Below, piece by piece: positions 33,431 to 42,767 of a DNA stretch of 64,000 nt. The notes under the pieces were generated by a model. The model ran no database searches, was not told the origin of the DNA, and saw only the letters and a program-made list of their open reading frames with translations. Positions within the stretch are counted from its first letter, which is position 1; each line of letters starts with the position of its first letter. The position numbers and the translations under genes are program-made. Source of the stretch: Nocardioides panaciterrulae (GTDB lineage Bacteria > Actinomycetota > Actinomycetes > Propionibacteriales > Nocardioidaceae); NCBI RefSeq assembly GCF_013409645.1, contig NZ_JACCBG010000001.1, forward strand, positions 62,001 to 126,000. The letters run 5' to 3'.

Positions 33431-34305
33431 CAGCGACCACCCCCCGAACGGGCAGCCAGCCGTAGCGGGGCCTCGGCGGTGTGAGCGAGCAGACGCACCG
33501 GTTCCCCATGACGCACCAGCCGGGCGGTGTCGGCCGCCATCAGCGGCACGAGCCGCACCCCGAGGAACGACTCACCCATGGCAGCCGCCCCCGCAGCCGC
33601 GTAGCGGCGTGTCTGCGCCAGCCAGGCCGACGGCACCTGGCGACCCGTGGCGACCCGACTCGTCTTCACCTCATCGAAGAACATCTCGTTGGTGGACGTG
33701 TTGGCCCATGCAAGGTCGACCGGTCCTTCGCCGGTGTCGTACTCGACGCCGAGCAGCCGCCACGGCGGCCTAGGGGGGAACTCGGTCAGGTAGCGGAAGG
33801 CGAGGCTGGCCGCCTCCGTGGCCAGCACCCGCGTCGCGTTCGGGTTGGCCTCGATGAGCGCGTAGGCGACCGCATACATCCGCTCCAGCAGGTTCGACGG
33901 CACCTGGCCATCGGAGAGGAACTGGATGTGGGAGCCAATGAGCCCGTGGGTCAGCGAGCCGAGGTCGCTGGTGCCGCGACCGGTGAACGGGGTCGACTGG
34001 GGAAGGAGGGTGGGCATGAGCACTCCAAGGGAGCCGGGCCCGCGCCGCCTGCGACTCGGGCTAGTGGAACCCGTGCCGGGACGGGCAGAGGACCAACTGG
34101 TCTCTGAACCCGACTGCCATGCGAACTGCTCCTCGACGTACTCGCTGTTCAGTGGACCCCCGTGGCCCGCGCTCCCGTTGGTGTGGAACGGGAGTTCAGT
34201 GGGACGGACCGTAGCGTCCGGACGGATGGCCGAGTCAACGGTGGCCTGGACGTCGACGCTAGTCGTCCGTACGTCCGAGTTGGCGGCGGAGGAGCGGTTG
34301 TTCAT
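33430..34305 (-). CDS. tnsA: TnsA-like PD-(D/E)XK endonuclease subunit
   Basis: A 291-residue protein just upstream of tnsB, in the tnsA position. The nuclease core is readable as PVDLAW (Asp197) followed by FFDEVKTSR (Glu212, Lys214), the D...ExK arrangement of restriction-enzyme-type folds; a preceding helical segment (SNLLERMYAVAYALIEANPNAT) and a Trp-rich strand fit. TnsA cuts the 5' ends of the element so that it moves by cut-and-paste. The first 95 residues are low-complexity and unlike E. coli TnsA, and overall similarity is low, so the assignment rests on motif plus position. Start chosen at ATG 34305; a shorter start near residue 97 is possible. Confidence 0.75.
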   Translation of the reverse strand: MNNRSSAANSDVRTTSVDVQATVDSAIRPDATVRPTELPFHTNGSAGHGGPLNSEYVEEQFAWQSGSETSWSSARPGTGSTSPSRRRRGPGSLGVLMPTLLPQSTPFTGRGTSDLGSLTHGLIGSHIQFLSDGQVPSNLLERMYAVAYALIEANPNATRVLATEAASLAFRYLTEFPPRPPWRLLGVEYDTGEGPVDLAWANTSTNEMFFDEVKTSRVATGRQVPSAWLAQTRRYAAAGAAAMGESFLGVRLVPLMAADTARLVRHGEPVRLLAHTAEAPLRLAARSGGGR

Positions 34306-34436
34306 GACAGGAATCGTTGTCGAGATTCCGTCCCAAAACATGCCGCAAAAGACGCCCTGGCACGCCGTTCCGTGGCACCAGATGCCCCGGCATATTTTGC
34401 CGTTTGCCGACGCCGCGATCGGTGGGGTAAAGGGTG

Positions 34437-34895
34437 CTAGCGGTCGGGCCAGCGCCACCAGTCCGGGGGTTCGATGCGCTTCTCTGCCACCTCGATGAAC
34501 GTACGGACCTCGTCCTCGCTCGGCATCGCGCCGGGTAGGATGACCATGAGGGTGGCGATGTCGGCGGTCGTCAGGTTCGCCCGCCCGCACAGTCGAGCGT
34601 TCCAGCGCTTCTGCGTGTCTGGGCGTGGGTCGAGGGCCGCCAACTGCTCCTGGGTAAGCCGCTCTTGTCCGTCCGGGCCGAACGTCTCCTCGTTCTTGGC
34701 CTTGCGGACGCGCAGGCAGATGACGTGCTGCATCACCGCAGCGCGGAACTTCGCCACCTCCACCAGGTCGTTGCCCTTGGGTGGAAGCCACGTCCTCTTC
34801 GACACGTTCAACTGCCCGAACGCTTCCGGCGGAGAACACCACTTCTGGGGTCCCGACACGCTCGTGGACCGTCGGGGGGAGGAGGGGGTGGTCAC
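34437..34895 (-). CDS. Hypothetical protein, first gene of the transposition operon
   Basis: A 152-residue protein starting at GTG 34895 with a TAGGGT -10-like box (34905-34910) about 9 bases ahead, suggesting a leaderless message. The C-terminal half reads RWNARLCGRANLTTADIATLMVILPGAMPSEDEVRTFIEVAEKR, which looks like a helix-turn-helix fold. It may regulate the operon that follows (131 bases to the tnsA start). No family recognised. Confidence 0.6.
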   Translation of the reverse strand: MTTPSSPRRSTSVSGPQKWCSPPEAFGQLNVSKRTWLPPKGNDLVEVAKFRAAVMQHVICLRVRKAKNEETFGPDGQERLTQEQLAALDPRPDTQKRWNARLCGRANLTTADIATLMVILPGAMPSEDEVRTFIEVAEKRIEPPDWWRWPDR

Positions 34896-35139
34896 GCAGC
34901 CCGACCCTAGGCGTTGACGCCGTGTATGCGAGTCAGTGACGCGCACAGACCAGCGCCCAGGTGTGGTCCCAAGTGATGGTGCGTTGCGGCCTGGCTGCCA
35001 GGATGCTTCGGTAACACGCTAGTGACACCCCGGGCGGGTCGTTTACGCCGACTGAGACGCGGCCGTTGCCTAGGGTTGGACCGCATTGACGGACTGTATG
35101 CCTCGCGCCTTGCTCCCGGAGTACGGCTGACGGCAAGTC

Positions 35140-35167
35140 TGCCGATGTCGACGCATACACATCGGCA
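35140..35167. promoter_or_regulatory. Inverted repeat just upstream of mod
   Basis: TGCCGATGT (35140-35148) and ACATCGGCA (35159-35167) are a perfect 9-bp inverted repeat across 10 bases, ending 14 bases before the mod start codon. It could be an operator controlling restriction-modification expression, or a hairpin masking the ribosome site. No controller (C) protein gene is evident next to it. The rest of 34,896-35,181 holds only the divergent promoters. Confidence 0.55.
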
Positions 35168-35181
35168 AGTCAGAACGGAGC

Positions 35182-37329
35182 GTGCGAGTGTCAACGCTGA
35201 GCAACCTGCTGCGACAGGTCGAGCAGAAGGACCCGCAGTTGGCAGCCGACCTCGCCAACGAGGTCAAGGCTCTTGGTGAACGCCGTGAGTTCGGGCTCAA
35301 CTTCGAACGCCACACCCCTGAGACCGTCGAACTTCCAGGACGACCTGTCCGCAAGGGCGACAAGGTGCGCTTCCTTCCCGAGCGCGGAGCCTCTACCAAG
35401 GGCCTCGACCAGCGGCTCTGGCGCGTCGTGGCCGTTCAGCGAACCACAGACGGTCGCACGGCCACCCTGGTACGGCAAGACACTCCAGACTCCGAGCACG
35501 AGACCACGACACGTGCCATCGAGGACCTCGTCGTTGTGGCGGAGTTCCGCGACCCCATCTACCCCGGCCTCATCTCCACCGGCAAGGTCGAACGGGGCGG
35601 TGACAAGCCGTACCACTCCGTCATCAACGCCGAGAACTTCCACGCTCTGCAAGCGCTCCTCTACACCCACGAAGGCAAGGTCGATGCCATCTACATCGAC
35701 CCGCCCTACAACACCGGCGCACGCGACTGGAAGTACAACAACGACTACGTCGACTCCGACGACATCTACCGCCACTCCAAGTGGCTCGCCTTCATGGAGC
35801 GCCGTCTCAAAGTCGCCCAGCGGCTGCTCAACCCCGAGAACTCCGTACTAATCGTCACCATCGACGAGAAGGAAGTCCACCGGCTCGGCTTGCTACTGGA
35901 GCAGACTTTTCCAACTGCTCGGGTGACCATGGTTTCTTCGGTCATCAACTCGAAGGGCTCCGCCCGCACTGGCACCTTTCGTCGAACGGACGAATACCTA
36001 TTCTTTGTCATGTTCGGCAGCGCTGCCCCGAGTGGACTGGAACTGTCCGACGAGTGGCGAGTGGTAAGCGACGCTCGTGCGCAATCGCTCCGCTGGGCTA
36101 CCTTGCAGCGCCAAGGCGCAAACGGGCGAAGAACCGCGCGACCCAATCTTTTCTATCCCATCTTCATCCAGAACAAGAACGGCACTGCGCTCTTTCATTC
36201 CGTAGGGGAGACATTCACTGGTGCCGGATGGGGTGGTCTAAGCGCTCCAGAGGGGGCGGTTGCTGTTTGGCCGATCCGCGGGGTCGGCGAAGAAGGTACG
36301 TGGTCAGTCTCACCACAAACCCTTCGTGACCTAATTGACAAGGGCTACGTAAGGCTCGGCGCATGGCGAGAAGCCCAGACAACGGTTACATTCCTGACGA
36401 GCGGCGAACAAGCGAAGATTGAGTCGGGAATTTTTCCCGTTCAAGGTCGCAGATTGGACGGCTCGGTCATCGTTGATGATGCTGATTACCGCCCACGCTA
36501 CATCCCAGGGACTCAGTGGCGCATTGCTTCTCATAATGCTGGTGGGTCTGGTGGTGTTGGAATGATCCGCTCACTTCTGCCGGACCGCACGTTCCCATAT
36601 CCCAAGTCGCTGTATGCCGTGGAGGACGCTCTACGGTTCTTCGTCGACGAAAAGCCCGATGCCTTGATTGTTGACTTCTTTACGGGGTCGGGAACCACTG
36701 CTCACGCTGTGATGCGTTTGAACCGTCAGGACAACGGACATCGACGCTCCATCAGTGTGACGAATAACGAGGTATCGGACGACGAGCAGGCGGGGTTGCG
36801 AGGCAGGGGGCTGAGGCCGGGGGACGCCGAGTGGGAAGCGCTCGGCGTCTGCGACTACATCACGAAGCCACGCATTGAGGCCGCTATCACGGGGCGCACG
36901 CCGGAGGGTGAGCCAGTCAAGGGCGATTACAAGTTCATTGACGAGTTCCCGATGTCCGACGGGTTCGAGGAGAACGTTGAGTTCTTCTCGATGACCTACG
37001 AAGCGCCTCGCTCTGTGGCACACAACCGGTCCTTCGACGCGATCGCACCGCTTCTGTGGCTCAAGGCAGGGGCGCAGGGTCGCCGCGTTGTGGCGGCGAC
37101 GGAGGACTTCGACGTTGCGGACACCTACGGAGTCTTGTTCGACATGGACTACTCACACGACTTCCTGGAAGCAGTTGAGAAGTCCGAGACGGTCCGGATG
37201 GCGTTCATCGTCACCGACGACGACCGCAGTTACCAGATGGTGTGCTCGGACCTCCCGGCACACGTCGAACCGGTGCGCCTCTACGAGTCGTACCTGACGA
37301 ACTTCACGATCAACACGGGCAGGGAGTGA
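35182..37329 (+). CDS. mod: Type III restriction-modification methyltransferase (Mod)
   Basis: An adenine-specific DNA methyltransferase of 715 residues and the specificity subunit of a type III system. Motif IV is IYIDPPYNTG (DPPY 173-176) and motif I follows late in the protein as DFFTGSGTTAH (about 498-508), giving the IV-TRD-I order of beta-class enzymes used by Mod proteins. Between them lies the target-recognition domain, whose DNA (about 35,890-36,780) is clearly less GC-rich than its flanks, suggesting exchange of specificity. Starts GTG 35182 and GTG 35188 are both possible. The res gene follows 9 bases downstream. Confidence 0.92.
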   Translation: MRVSTLSNLLRQVEQKDPQLAADLANEVKALGERREFGLNFERHTPETVELPGRPVRKGDKVRFLPERGASTKGLDQRLWRVVAVQRTTDGRTATLVRQDTPDSEHETTTRAIEDLVVVAEFRDPIYPGLISTGKVERGGDKPYHSVINAENFHALQALLYTHEGKVDAIYIDPPYNTGARDWKYNNDYVDSDDIYRHSKWLAFMERRLKVAQRLLNPENSVLIVTIDEKEVHRLGLLLEQTFPTARVTMVSSVINSKGSARTGTFRRTDEYLFFVMFGSAAPSGLELSDEWRVVSDARAQSLRWATLQRQGANGRRTARPNLFYPIFIQNKNGTALFHSVGETFTGAGWGGLSAPEGAVAVWPIRGVGEEGTWSVSPQTLRDLIDKGYVRLGAWREAQTTVTFLTSGEQAKIESGIFPVQGRRLDGSVIVDDADYRPRYIPGTQWRIASHNAGGSGGVGMIRSLLPDRTFPYPKSLYAVEDALRFFVDEKPDALIVDFFTGSGTTAHAVMRLNRQDNGHRRSISVTNNEVSDDEQAGLRGRGLRPGDAEWEALGVCDYITKPRIEAAITGRTPEGEPVKGDYKFIDEFPMSDGFEENVEFFSMTYEAPRSVAHNRSFDAIAPLLWLKAGAQGRRVVAATEDFDVADTYGVLFDMDYSHDFLEAVEKSETVRMAFIVTDDDRSYQMVCSDLPAHVEPVRLYESYLTNFTINTGRE

Positions 37330-37338
37330 CGCGTCGCC

Positions 37339-39930
37339 ATGCGGTTCACGCTGAAGGACTACCAGAACGACGCGGTGGGCGAGGTGCTGCGCAACCTGGC
37401 CGACGCGCACGACGACTGGCACCGCAAGGGTCGTCCAGTCGCGTTCTCCCTGACCGCCACGACGGGTGCGGGTAAGACCGTGATGGCGGCTGCCGTGGTC
37501 GAGTCGCTGTTCGACGGCAACGACGACTTCGACTTCGCTGCCGACCCCGGAGCGGTGGTGCTCTGGTTCACCGATGACCCCTCGTTGAACGAGCAGACCC
37601 GGTTCCGGCTCATGGAGGCCGGTGACCGGATCCCGCACTCGCGTCTGGTCGTCATCGGGAACACGTTCAACCAGGAGAAGTTGGAGCCCGGCAGGGTCTA
37701 TTTCCTAAACGCCCAGAAGTTGTCCAAGAACTCCCTGCTCGTCAAGGGAGCCCCGAGCGACGAACAGGACGCACTGGTAGACCGGAAGGCGTCTCCGGAC
37801 CTGCGCGCCTTCACGATGTGGGACACCATCCGCAACACCATCGAGGACGAGCGCCTCACTCTCTACCTGGTGCTCGACGAGGCGCACCGGGGCATGCGCA
37901 AGCCGAACAAGAACGACAGGGCTGAGAAGCAGACCATCGTCCGGCGACTCATTAACGGCGCGAACGGCACTCCCGCAGTCCCGGTCGTGTTGGGCATCTC
38001 CGCGACCGTGGAGCGGTTCAACACCGCGATGGCCGAGTCCGAGGGCAGGCTCCAGTACCCGTCGGTCATCGTCGACCCCTCGCGCGTGCAGGAGTCCGGG
38101 CTCCTCAAGGACGACATCCGACTCGACTTCCCCGCCGAGACGGGCACCTTTGACACGGTGCTACTGGCACGAGCCGTGCGGAAGATCAAGGAGTCGACCA
38201 CCCTGTGGCGTGAGTACGCCGAGGCACAGGACCCGCCCACCGAGCCGGTCGTCCCCCTTCTGGTCGTACAGGTGCCGAACACCCCGTCTGACGCCCTGCT
38301 ACTGGACGCCGTCACCACCATCTATGACGAGTGGCCCGACCTTCCGGCTGACGCGCTCGCGCACGTCTTCGGTGAACACACGCCACTGGACGTCGGAGGA
38401 CATGTCATCTCCTACGTCAGTCCCGAGAAGGTGCAGGACCGCACCCATATCCGCATCCTCTTCGCCAAGGACGCCATCTCCACCGGCTGGGACTGCCCCC
38501 GTGCGGAGGTCTTGGCTTCGTTCCGACCGGCCACCGACGAAACGCACATCACCCAGTTGCTGGGCCGTATGGTCCGCACCCCGCTTGCACGTCGCATCTC
38601 CGGCCACGACCGGTTGAACTCGGTCGAGTGTGTGCTGCCCAAGTTCAACCGCAAGACCGCCACCACCGTCGCAGAAGTCCTCCTCGGCAATAAGGCCGAA
38701 GGCGACGACGGCTCCGGCGACAGCGGAGGCGGCAAAGGACGACGGGTGCTGTTCAAGCCCGCCGACATGAAGGCCAACAAGGCGATCCCCGACGCGGTCT
38801 GGGAGGCGTTCGACAACATCCCCTCACAGACCCTGCCTCGCAAGGCCGCCAAGCCGACCAAGCGGCTCACCGCACTCGCACAGGCACTCTCGAAGGACAA
38901 CCTGCGACCCCATGCCCGCAAGGACGCCTACAAGGAACTGTTCTCCGTTCTAGACGGGCTTATGGCCCGCCACAAGGACAAGGTCGAAGCCGCCAGCGAC
39001 GCCATCCTCGAAGTCGAAGGCGAAACCATCGTTGCCGGGGTCGGCACCAACAAGGTGGCCGTCGCAGGTACCTTCACCGAGATCGCCGACGAGCGCTCGG
39101 TTGACGCTGACTTCAAGGATGCCGGACGAGTCCTCTCCCCGGACATCGCCCGCAAGTACGCCGACCACATCGCCGTCGCCGACGGAGACGACGACGGCCT
39201 GTTCGAGGCACACCTCAAGGTCGCCGCGCTCGCCAAGGTCGACGGTGTGCAGGCCGAACTCGACCGGGAAGCCGACGCCATCGCCCGCAAGTGGCTCGAC
39301 GAGTACCGGGTGGCCATCAAGGGCCTCGGCGACGACCGCCGCGCCGTCTACGACGACATCATCGCCATGTCGTCCGACCCCCAGCGCATCGACATCCTCC
39401 GCCCCAAGGTTCGCGCGGAGGAGACCGAGGACGCCGAGGGCAACAAGGTTGATACCAAGACGAGCCACCTCATGTCGGACGAAGACGGAGCGTTCCCCAT
39501 CGGTGTGCTCAACGGATGGGAAACCCGCGTGCTGGAAAGCGAGATGAAGCAGCCCGGGTTCCTCGCCTGGTACCGAAACCCCGGACGCGCCTCCGACGAC
39601 TCCCTCGCCATCGCCTACAAGGACGGTAAGGACAACTGGCGACGGCTCTGCCCTGACTTCATCTTCTTCACTGGCACCGAGGACGACGTGAAGGTGTCCA
39701 TCGTCGACCCCCACGGCTTCCACCTCGGAGACGCCCTCCCCAAGTTGCGGGGCCTCGCCACCTTCACCGTCGACCATGCCGACGACTTCCACCGCGTCGA
39801 AGCCATCGCAGAGATGAAGGACAAGACCCTCCGAGTCCTCGACCTCACCAACCACAGGGTGCGCAAGGCCATCCACGACGCCGACGACGCGGAGACGTTG
39901 TACCTCAGCAGTGCGGCCAGCAACTACTGA
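37339..39930 (+). CDS. res: Type III restriction enzyme helicase/nuclease subunit (Res)
   Basis: An 863-residue ATP-dependent translocase and nuclease that works with Mod to cut DNA lacking the methylated site. Walker A is TATTGAGKTVMAA (TTGAGKT 41-47) and the helicase II box is LVLDEAHRGM. Later SF2 motifs include FAKDAISTGWDCPRAEV and ITQLLGRMVRTP. The C-terminal nuclease-like region reads LCPDFIFF then VSIVDPHGFHLGDALPKL, a PD-(D/E)XK-like layout in which the usual ExK is replaced by a VDPHG...K pattern found in one Res branch. It follows mod closely and is followed at 11 bases by a TIGR02391 gene, so all three are likely one transcript. Confidence 0.9.
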   Translation: MRFTLKDYQNDAVGEVLRNLADAHDDWHRKGRPVAFSLTATTGAGKTVMAAAVVESLFDGNDDFDFAADPGAVVLWFTDDPSLNEQTRFRLMEAGDRIPHSRLVVIGNTFNQEKLEPGRVYFLNAQKLSKNSLLVKGAPSDEQDALVDRKASPDLRAFTMWDTIRNTIEDERLTLYLVLDEAHRGMRKPNKNDRAEKQTIVRRLINGANGTPAVPVVLGISATVERFNTAMAESEGRLQYPSVIVDPSRVQESGLLKDDIRLDFPAETGTFDTVLLARAVRKIKESTTLWREYAEAQDPPTEPVVPLLVVQVPNTPSDALLLDAVTTIYDEWPDLPADALAHVFGEHTPLDVGGHVISYVSPEKVQDRTHIRILFAKDAISTGWDCPRAEVLASFRPATDETHITQLLGRMVRTPLARRISGHDRLNSVECVLPKFNRKTATTVAEVLLGNKAEGDDGSGDSGGGKGRRVLFKPADMKANKAIPDAVWEAFDNIPSQTLPRKAAKPTKRLTALAQALSKDNLRPHARKDAYKELFSVLDGLMARHKDKVEAASDAILEVEGETIVAGVGTNKVAVAGTFTEIADERSVDADFKDAGRVLSPDIARKYADHIAVADGDDDGLFEAHLKVAALAKVDGVQAELDREADAIARKWLDEYRVAIKGLGDDRRAVYDDIIAMSSDPQRIDILRPKVRAEETEDAEGNKVDTKTSHLMSDEDGAFPIGVLNGWETRVLESEMKQPGFLAWYRNPGRASDDSLAIAYKDGKDNWRRLCPDFIFFTGTEDDVKVSIVDPHGFHLGDALPKLRGLATFTVDHADDFHRVEAIAEMKDKTLRVLDLTNHRVRKAIHDADDAETLYLSSAASNY

Positions 39931-39940
39931 CAGGGAAGCC

Positions 39941-40657
39941 ATGAGTTTCATCAGGCAGATCGGAAGCAGCCACGGCATCACTAAGGCCAAGATCATCCAC
40001 AACCCGGGCACTGACGACGAAGAGACGCGTGAGGCCGACGCCCTCATTCAGGGAGAGTCGGGCTTCTTCGAAGTCGACACCCCCATCTTCGAGGGCGACT
40101 TGGTTGAGGTTCCGGACCCCCGAAGAGGACCCGACGGTGTCGAGCGACGACTCGCCCGCAAGGTCAAGGTCAACAACATGGGGCCTCGCAACATGCACCA
40201 CATCCACGTGGAATGGGGCGCGGCCCCGCCACCGCGCGTAGCCCCGGTGCGACGCTTGACCTTCGAAAACCTGCACCCAGCCGTGCAGGAAGCGGCCGGG
40301 TCTCTGTTCGCTGACGGCCATTATGAGTCCGCCGTCTCCGAAGCCTTCAAGTCCATCGAGGTTCGCGTCCGCGAGACCACCGGCCTGGCTAAGTCAGGCG
40401 CGGCGCTCATGGGTGACGCCTTCAAGATGGACGGCTCCGTCCTCGATGTGGCCAGCCACGAAGGGCGTAGCGGCGAAGACGAACGAGAAGGCTTCCTGCA
40501 CATCTTTCGGGGAGCCATGCTCGGCATCCGGAACCCCGGGGCGCACGAACTCTTCCAGGCAGGGGACCCGCAGCAGGCGCTGGAGTACCTCGGCTTCGCC
40601 AGCCTTCTTCACCGGCGCATCGACGCCGCTCTCGCCAAGCAGGCGGGGTCTGAGTAA
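39941..40657 (+). CDS. TIGR02391 (Ymh) family protein
   Basis: A 238-residue protein. The C-terminal half carries the TIGR02391 signature: LHPAVQEAAGSLFADGHYES, AVSEAFKSIEVRVRETTGL, then EGFLHIFRGAMLGIRNPGAH. The first half is a separate beta-rich domain (GFFEVDTPIFEGDLVEVPDP) not usual for the family. TIGR02391 proteins are common next to restriction and other defence genes, but no activity is established. Only 11 bases separate it from res, suggesting it belongs with the type III system. Confidence 0.8.
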   Translation: MSFIRQIGSSHGITKAKIIHNPGTDDEETREADALIQGESGFFEVDTPIFEGDLVEVPDPRRGPDGVERRLARKVKVNNMGPRNMHHIHVEWGAAPPPRVAPVRRLTFENLHPAVQEAAGSLFADGHYESAVSEAFKSIEVRVRETTGLAKSGAALMGDAFKMDGSVLDVASHEGRSGEDEREGFLHIFRGAMLGIRNPGAHELFQAGDPQQALEYLGFASLLHRRIDAALAKQAGSE

Positions 40658-40744
40658 TCGCCCCTCGCCGGGCCACGGATGGGTGAGAAGCGCAGTTCCT
40701 CAGAACCGCTGTAGTGGGCGTGCAGTCTCTCCGATGATTCACGC

Positions 40745-41740
40745 ATGGAGAACGCGACGTGCTCAGTGACTCGGTGGCGCAGGTACGGGAAGGACCGGCT
40801 GTACGTCGAGCGGCCTGACGGGGTGAAGGTCGGCTGGTGGGACCTCACCACGAACGAGGCGCACCCGGAGAGCCAGGATGACCTGCCCGCCCTCACCCAT
40901 GCCGTAGATGACTGGATGTCCGATCAAGTGGAGGACGGATCAGAGGCAGACGCGACTGCCCCCAAGTCCGGCGACACCGTCGACCTCACTCAGACCGGAT
41001 GGACCGCCCCGCCCATCGAACAGCCACATCCTGCAGGTCAGGAGCCGCCGGACCCCGTGCCTCTGCAGGTCGTCGAGTCGACAACGCACGAAACTGCCGA
41101 CGAAGCCACACCCCGGCCCTGGGTGGACCTCTCTACCAACCGAGCCGGTGCCGAGGCACGAGAGCAGGCGCAAGCCGCACGCGACGCCGCACCCGTGAAG
41201 ACTGTCCTCGCCCGAGTCCTTGGGGTCCACACCGACGAACGCGCTTGGCGAATCGGCGCGGACGGCGAAGAACTCGTCGCCGCCCAACTCGCCAAGGCTG
41301 CGAAGAAGGACCCCCGCTGGCAGGCGCTACATGCCATTCAGGTCGGCGAGCGAGGCTCCGACATCGACCACCTCGTCGTCGGCCCCGGCGGAGTGTTCAC
41401 TGTCAACGCCAAGCACCACCCCAAGGCCAAAATCTGGGTCGGCGGGAACACCTTCATGGTCAACGGCAACCGGCAGCCCTACATCCGCAACAGCCGCCAC
41501 GAGGCCGCCCGCGCAGCCAAACTGCTTACTGCCGCTTGCGGCTTCCCGGTCCACGTCGAAGGTCTCATCGTCACCGTCAACGCAGCCGACGTTGTCATCA
41601 AGACCCAGCCCGACGGAGTCAGCGTCACCTGGCGCAACAACCTCGCCAAGTGGCTCCTGCGCCACGGCGACATCCACACACCCGAGGCACTCGACGCCAT
41701 CTATGAGGCGGCACGCCGGTCAACCACCTGGCGGTCGTGA
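40745..41740 (+). CDS. NERD-domain (nuclease-related) protein
   Basis: A 331-residue protein. After a variable N-terminal part (about 1-150) that includes a WDL-type short segment and a charged linker, residues about 165-280 show the NERD domain: AWRIGADGEELVAAQL, then GERGSDIDHLVVGPGGVFTVNAKHH, which supplies the acidic and Lys residues of this PD-(D/E)XK-related fold, and HEAARAAKLL. NERD proteins are thought to act on nucleic acids and recur in defence islands. It starts 87 bases after the TIGR02391 gene. Confidence 0.85.
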   Translation: MENATCSVTRWRRYGKDRLYVERPDGVKVGWWDLTTNEAHPESQDDLPALTHAVDDWMSDQVEDGSEADATAPKSGDTVDLTQTGWTAPPIEQPHPAGQEPPDPVPLQVVESTTHETADEATPRPWVDLSTNRAGAEAREQAQAARDAAPVKTVLARVLGVHTDERAWRIGADGEELVAAQLAKAAKKDPRWQALHAIQVGERGSDIDHLVVGPGGVFTVNAKHHPKAKIWVGGNTFMVNGNRQPYIRNSRHEAARAAKLLTAACGFPVHVEGLIVTVNAADVVIKTQPDGVSVTWRNNLAKWLLRHGDIHTPEALDAIYEAARRSTTWRS

Positions 41741-41840
41741 CGTCCGAGGTCCTGCCTGATCGCCGGTCGGCACCGCCACTGTCGGTGGACGCCCTTAACC
41801 TCCCTGCGGAAGAAGTCACCCTGGGGGAACGGAGAGTCTG

Positions 41841-42767
41841 ATGGGACCTGCGGAACGCAAACCGCTGCTGGACAGATGGATGAGCCGATCCAGCGCATCC
41901 GAAGACGAGCGCATGGACCGTGCCGAGCGAATGGTCAAGGCCGCGATCGACGCCCATCCAGCCTTCGATGGATACCGCTCCTCGATCAAGGTCTACGCCA
42001 AGGGGTCCTACGCCAACCAGACCAACGTGCGCGCCGACAGTGACGTCGACGTGGTGGTCGAAAATCGAGACCTCTACTACTACCGGTACAACCCCACGAG
42101 CAGCGCCCCGGCACCCGATCCGAACGCGAGCCCGTACACCGGCCGGTGGGACGACAAGGCCGAGTGGCGGACCGAGGTCACGAAGGCGCTTATCAACGCC
42201 TTCGGGGCCACCCAGGTCGACACCAGCGGCAAGGTCGCCCTGACCATCGCCGAGGTACCCGGCAGCCGTCCGTCAGCCGACGTGGTCCCGTCATTCGAGT
42301 TCCGCCGGTTCGACGCCGCCGACCGCAGCGTCGTGCATCACGGCAGCCGGGTCTTCTCGACCGACGGTAAGGCGATCGACAACTTCCCCGCACAGCAGAA
42401 GAGCAACGGTGTCGAGAAGGACCGAGTCACGAGCGGGAGGTACAAGAAGTACGTCCGCGCGCTCAAGAGCGCCGAGAACTACCTCGCCGAGAACGGCATC
42501 ATCTCCGACCTGCCCTCCTACTTCATGGAGTGCCTGGTGTCGAACGTGCCCAACCACGCCATCACGACTGGTTACTCCGTCGATGACGGGTTCCGCGCCA
42601 CCCTCGCCCACCTCCTGACCAACCTGATCCCGGACAACTTCGACAAGAACGAATGGCGGGAACCGAACGGCCTCAAGTGGCTGTTCGCCGACGACTCCAA
42701 GTGGACCCGCGATGATGGCCTCCTCCTCTGCTGGCGCACCTGGGAGCATCTCGGGTATCAGTCGTGA
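41841..42767 (+). CDS. CD-NTase family nucleotidyltransferase (CBASS-like)
   Basis: A 308-residue cGAS/DncV-like enzyme predicted to make a cyclic oligonucleotide signal when phage infection is sensed. The active site is complete: KGSYANQTNVRADSDVDVVV gives GSY (55-57) with Asp68 and Asp70, and the third acid is Asp147 in PSADVVPSFEF. A helical C-terminal part (YVRALKSAENYLAE, then FMECLVSNVPNHAI) matches this superfamily. The exact clade and product cannot be read by eye. The next gene starts within its stop codon (GTGA), so sensor and effector are coupled. Confidence 0.88.
   Translation: MGPAERKPLLDRWMSRSSASEDERMDRAERMVKAAIDAHPAFDGYRSSIKVYAKGSYANQTNVRADSDVDVVVENRDLYYYRYNPTSSAPAPDPNASPYTGRWDDKAEWRTEVTKALINAFGATQVDTSGKVALTIAEVPGSRPSADVVPSFEFRRFDAADRSVVHHGSRVFSTDGKAIDNFPAQQKSNGVEKDRVTSGRYKKYVRALKSAENYLAENGIISDLPSYFMECLVSNVPNHAITTGYSVDDGFRATLAHLLTNLIPDNFDKNEWREPNGLKWLFADDSKWTRDDGLLLCWRTWEHLGYQS

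Noticed and set aside
34306-34842. Upstream extension of the TnsA-like frame
   Set aside because: The extra residues overlap the preceding gene in another frame, have low-complexity Arg/Pro composition, and an ATG at 34305 starts a plausible protein.
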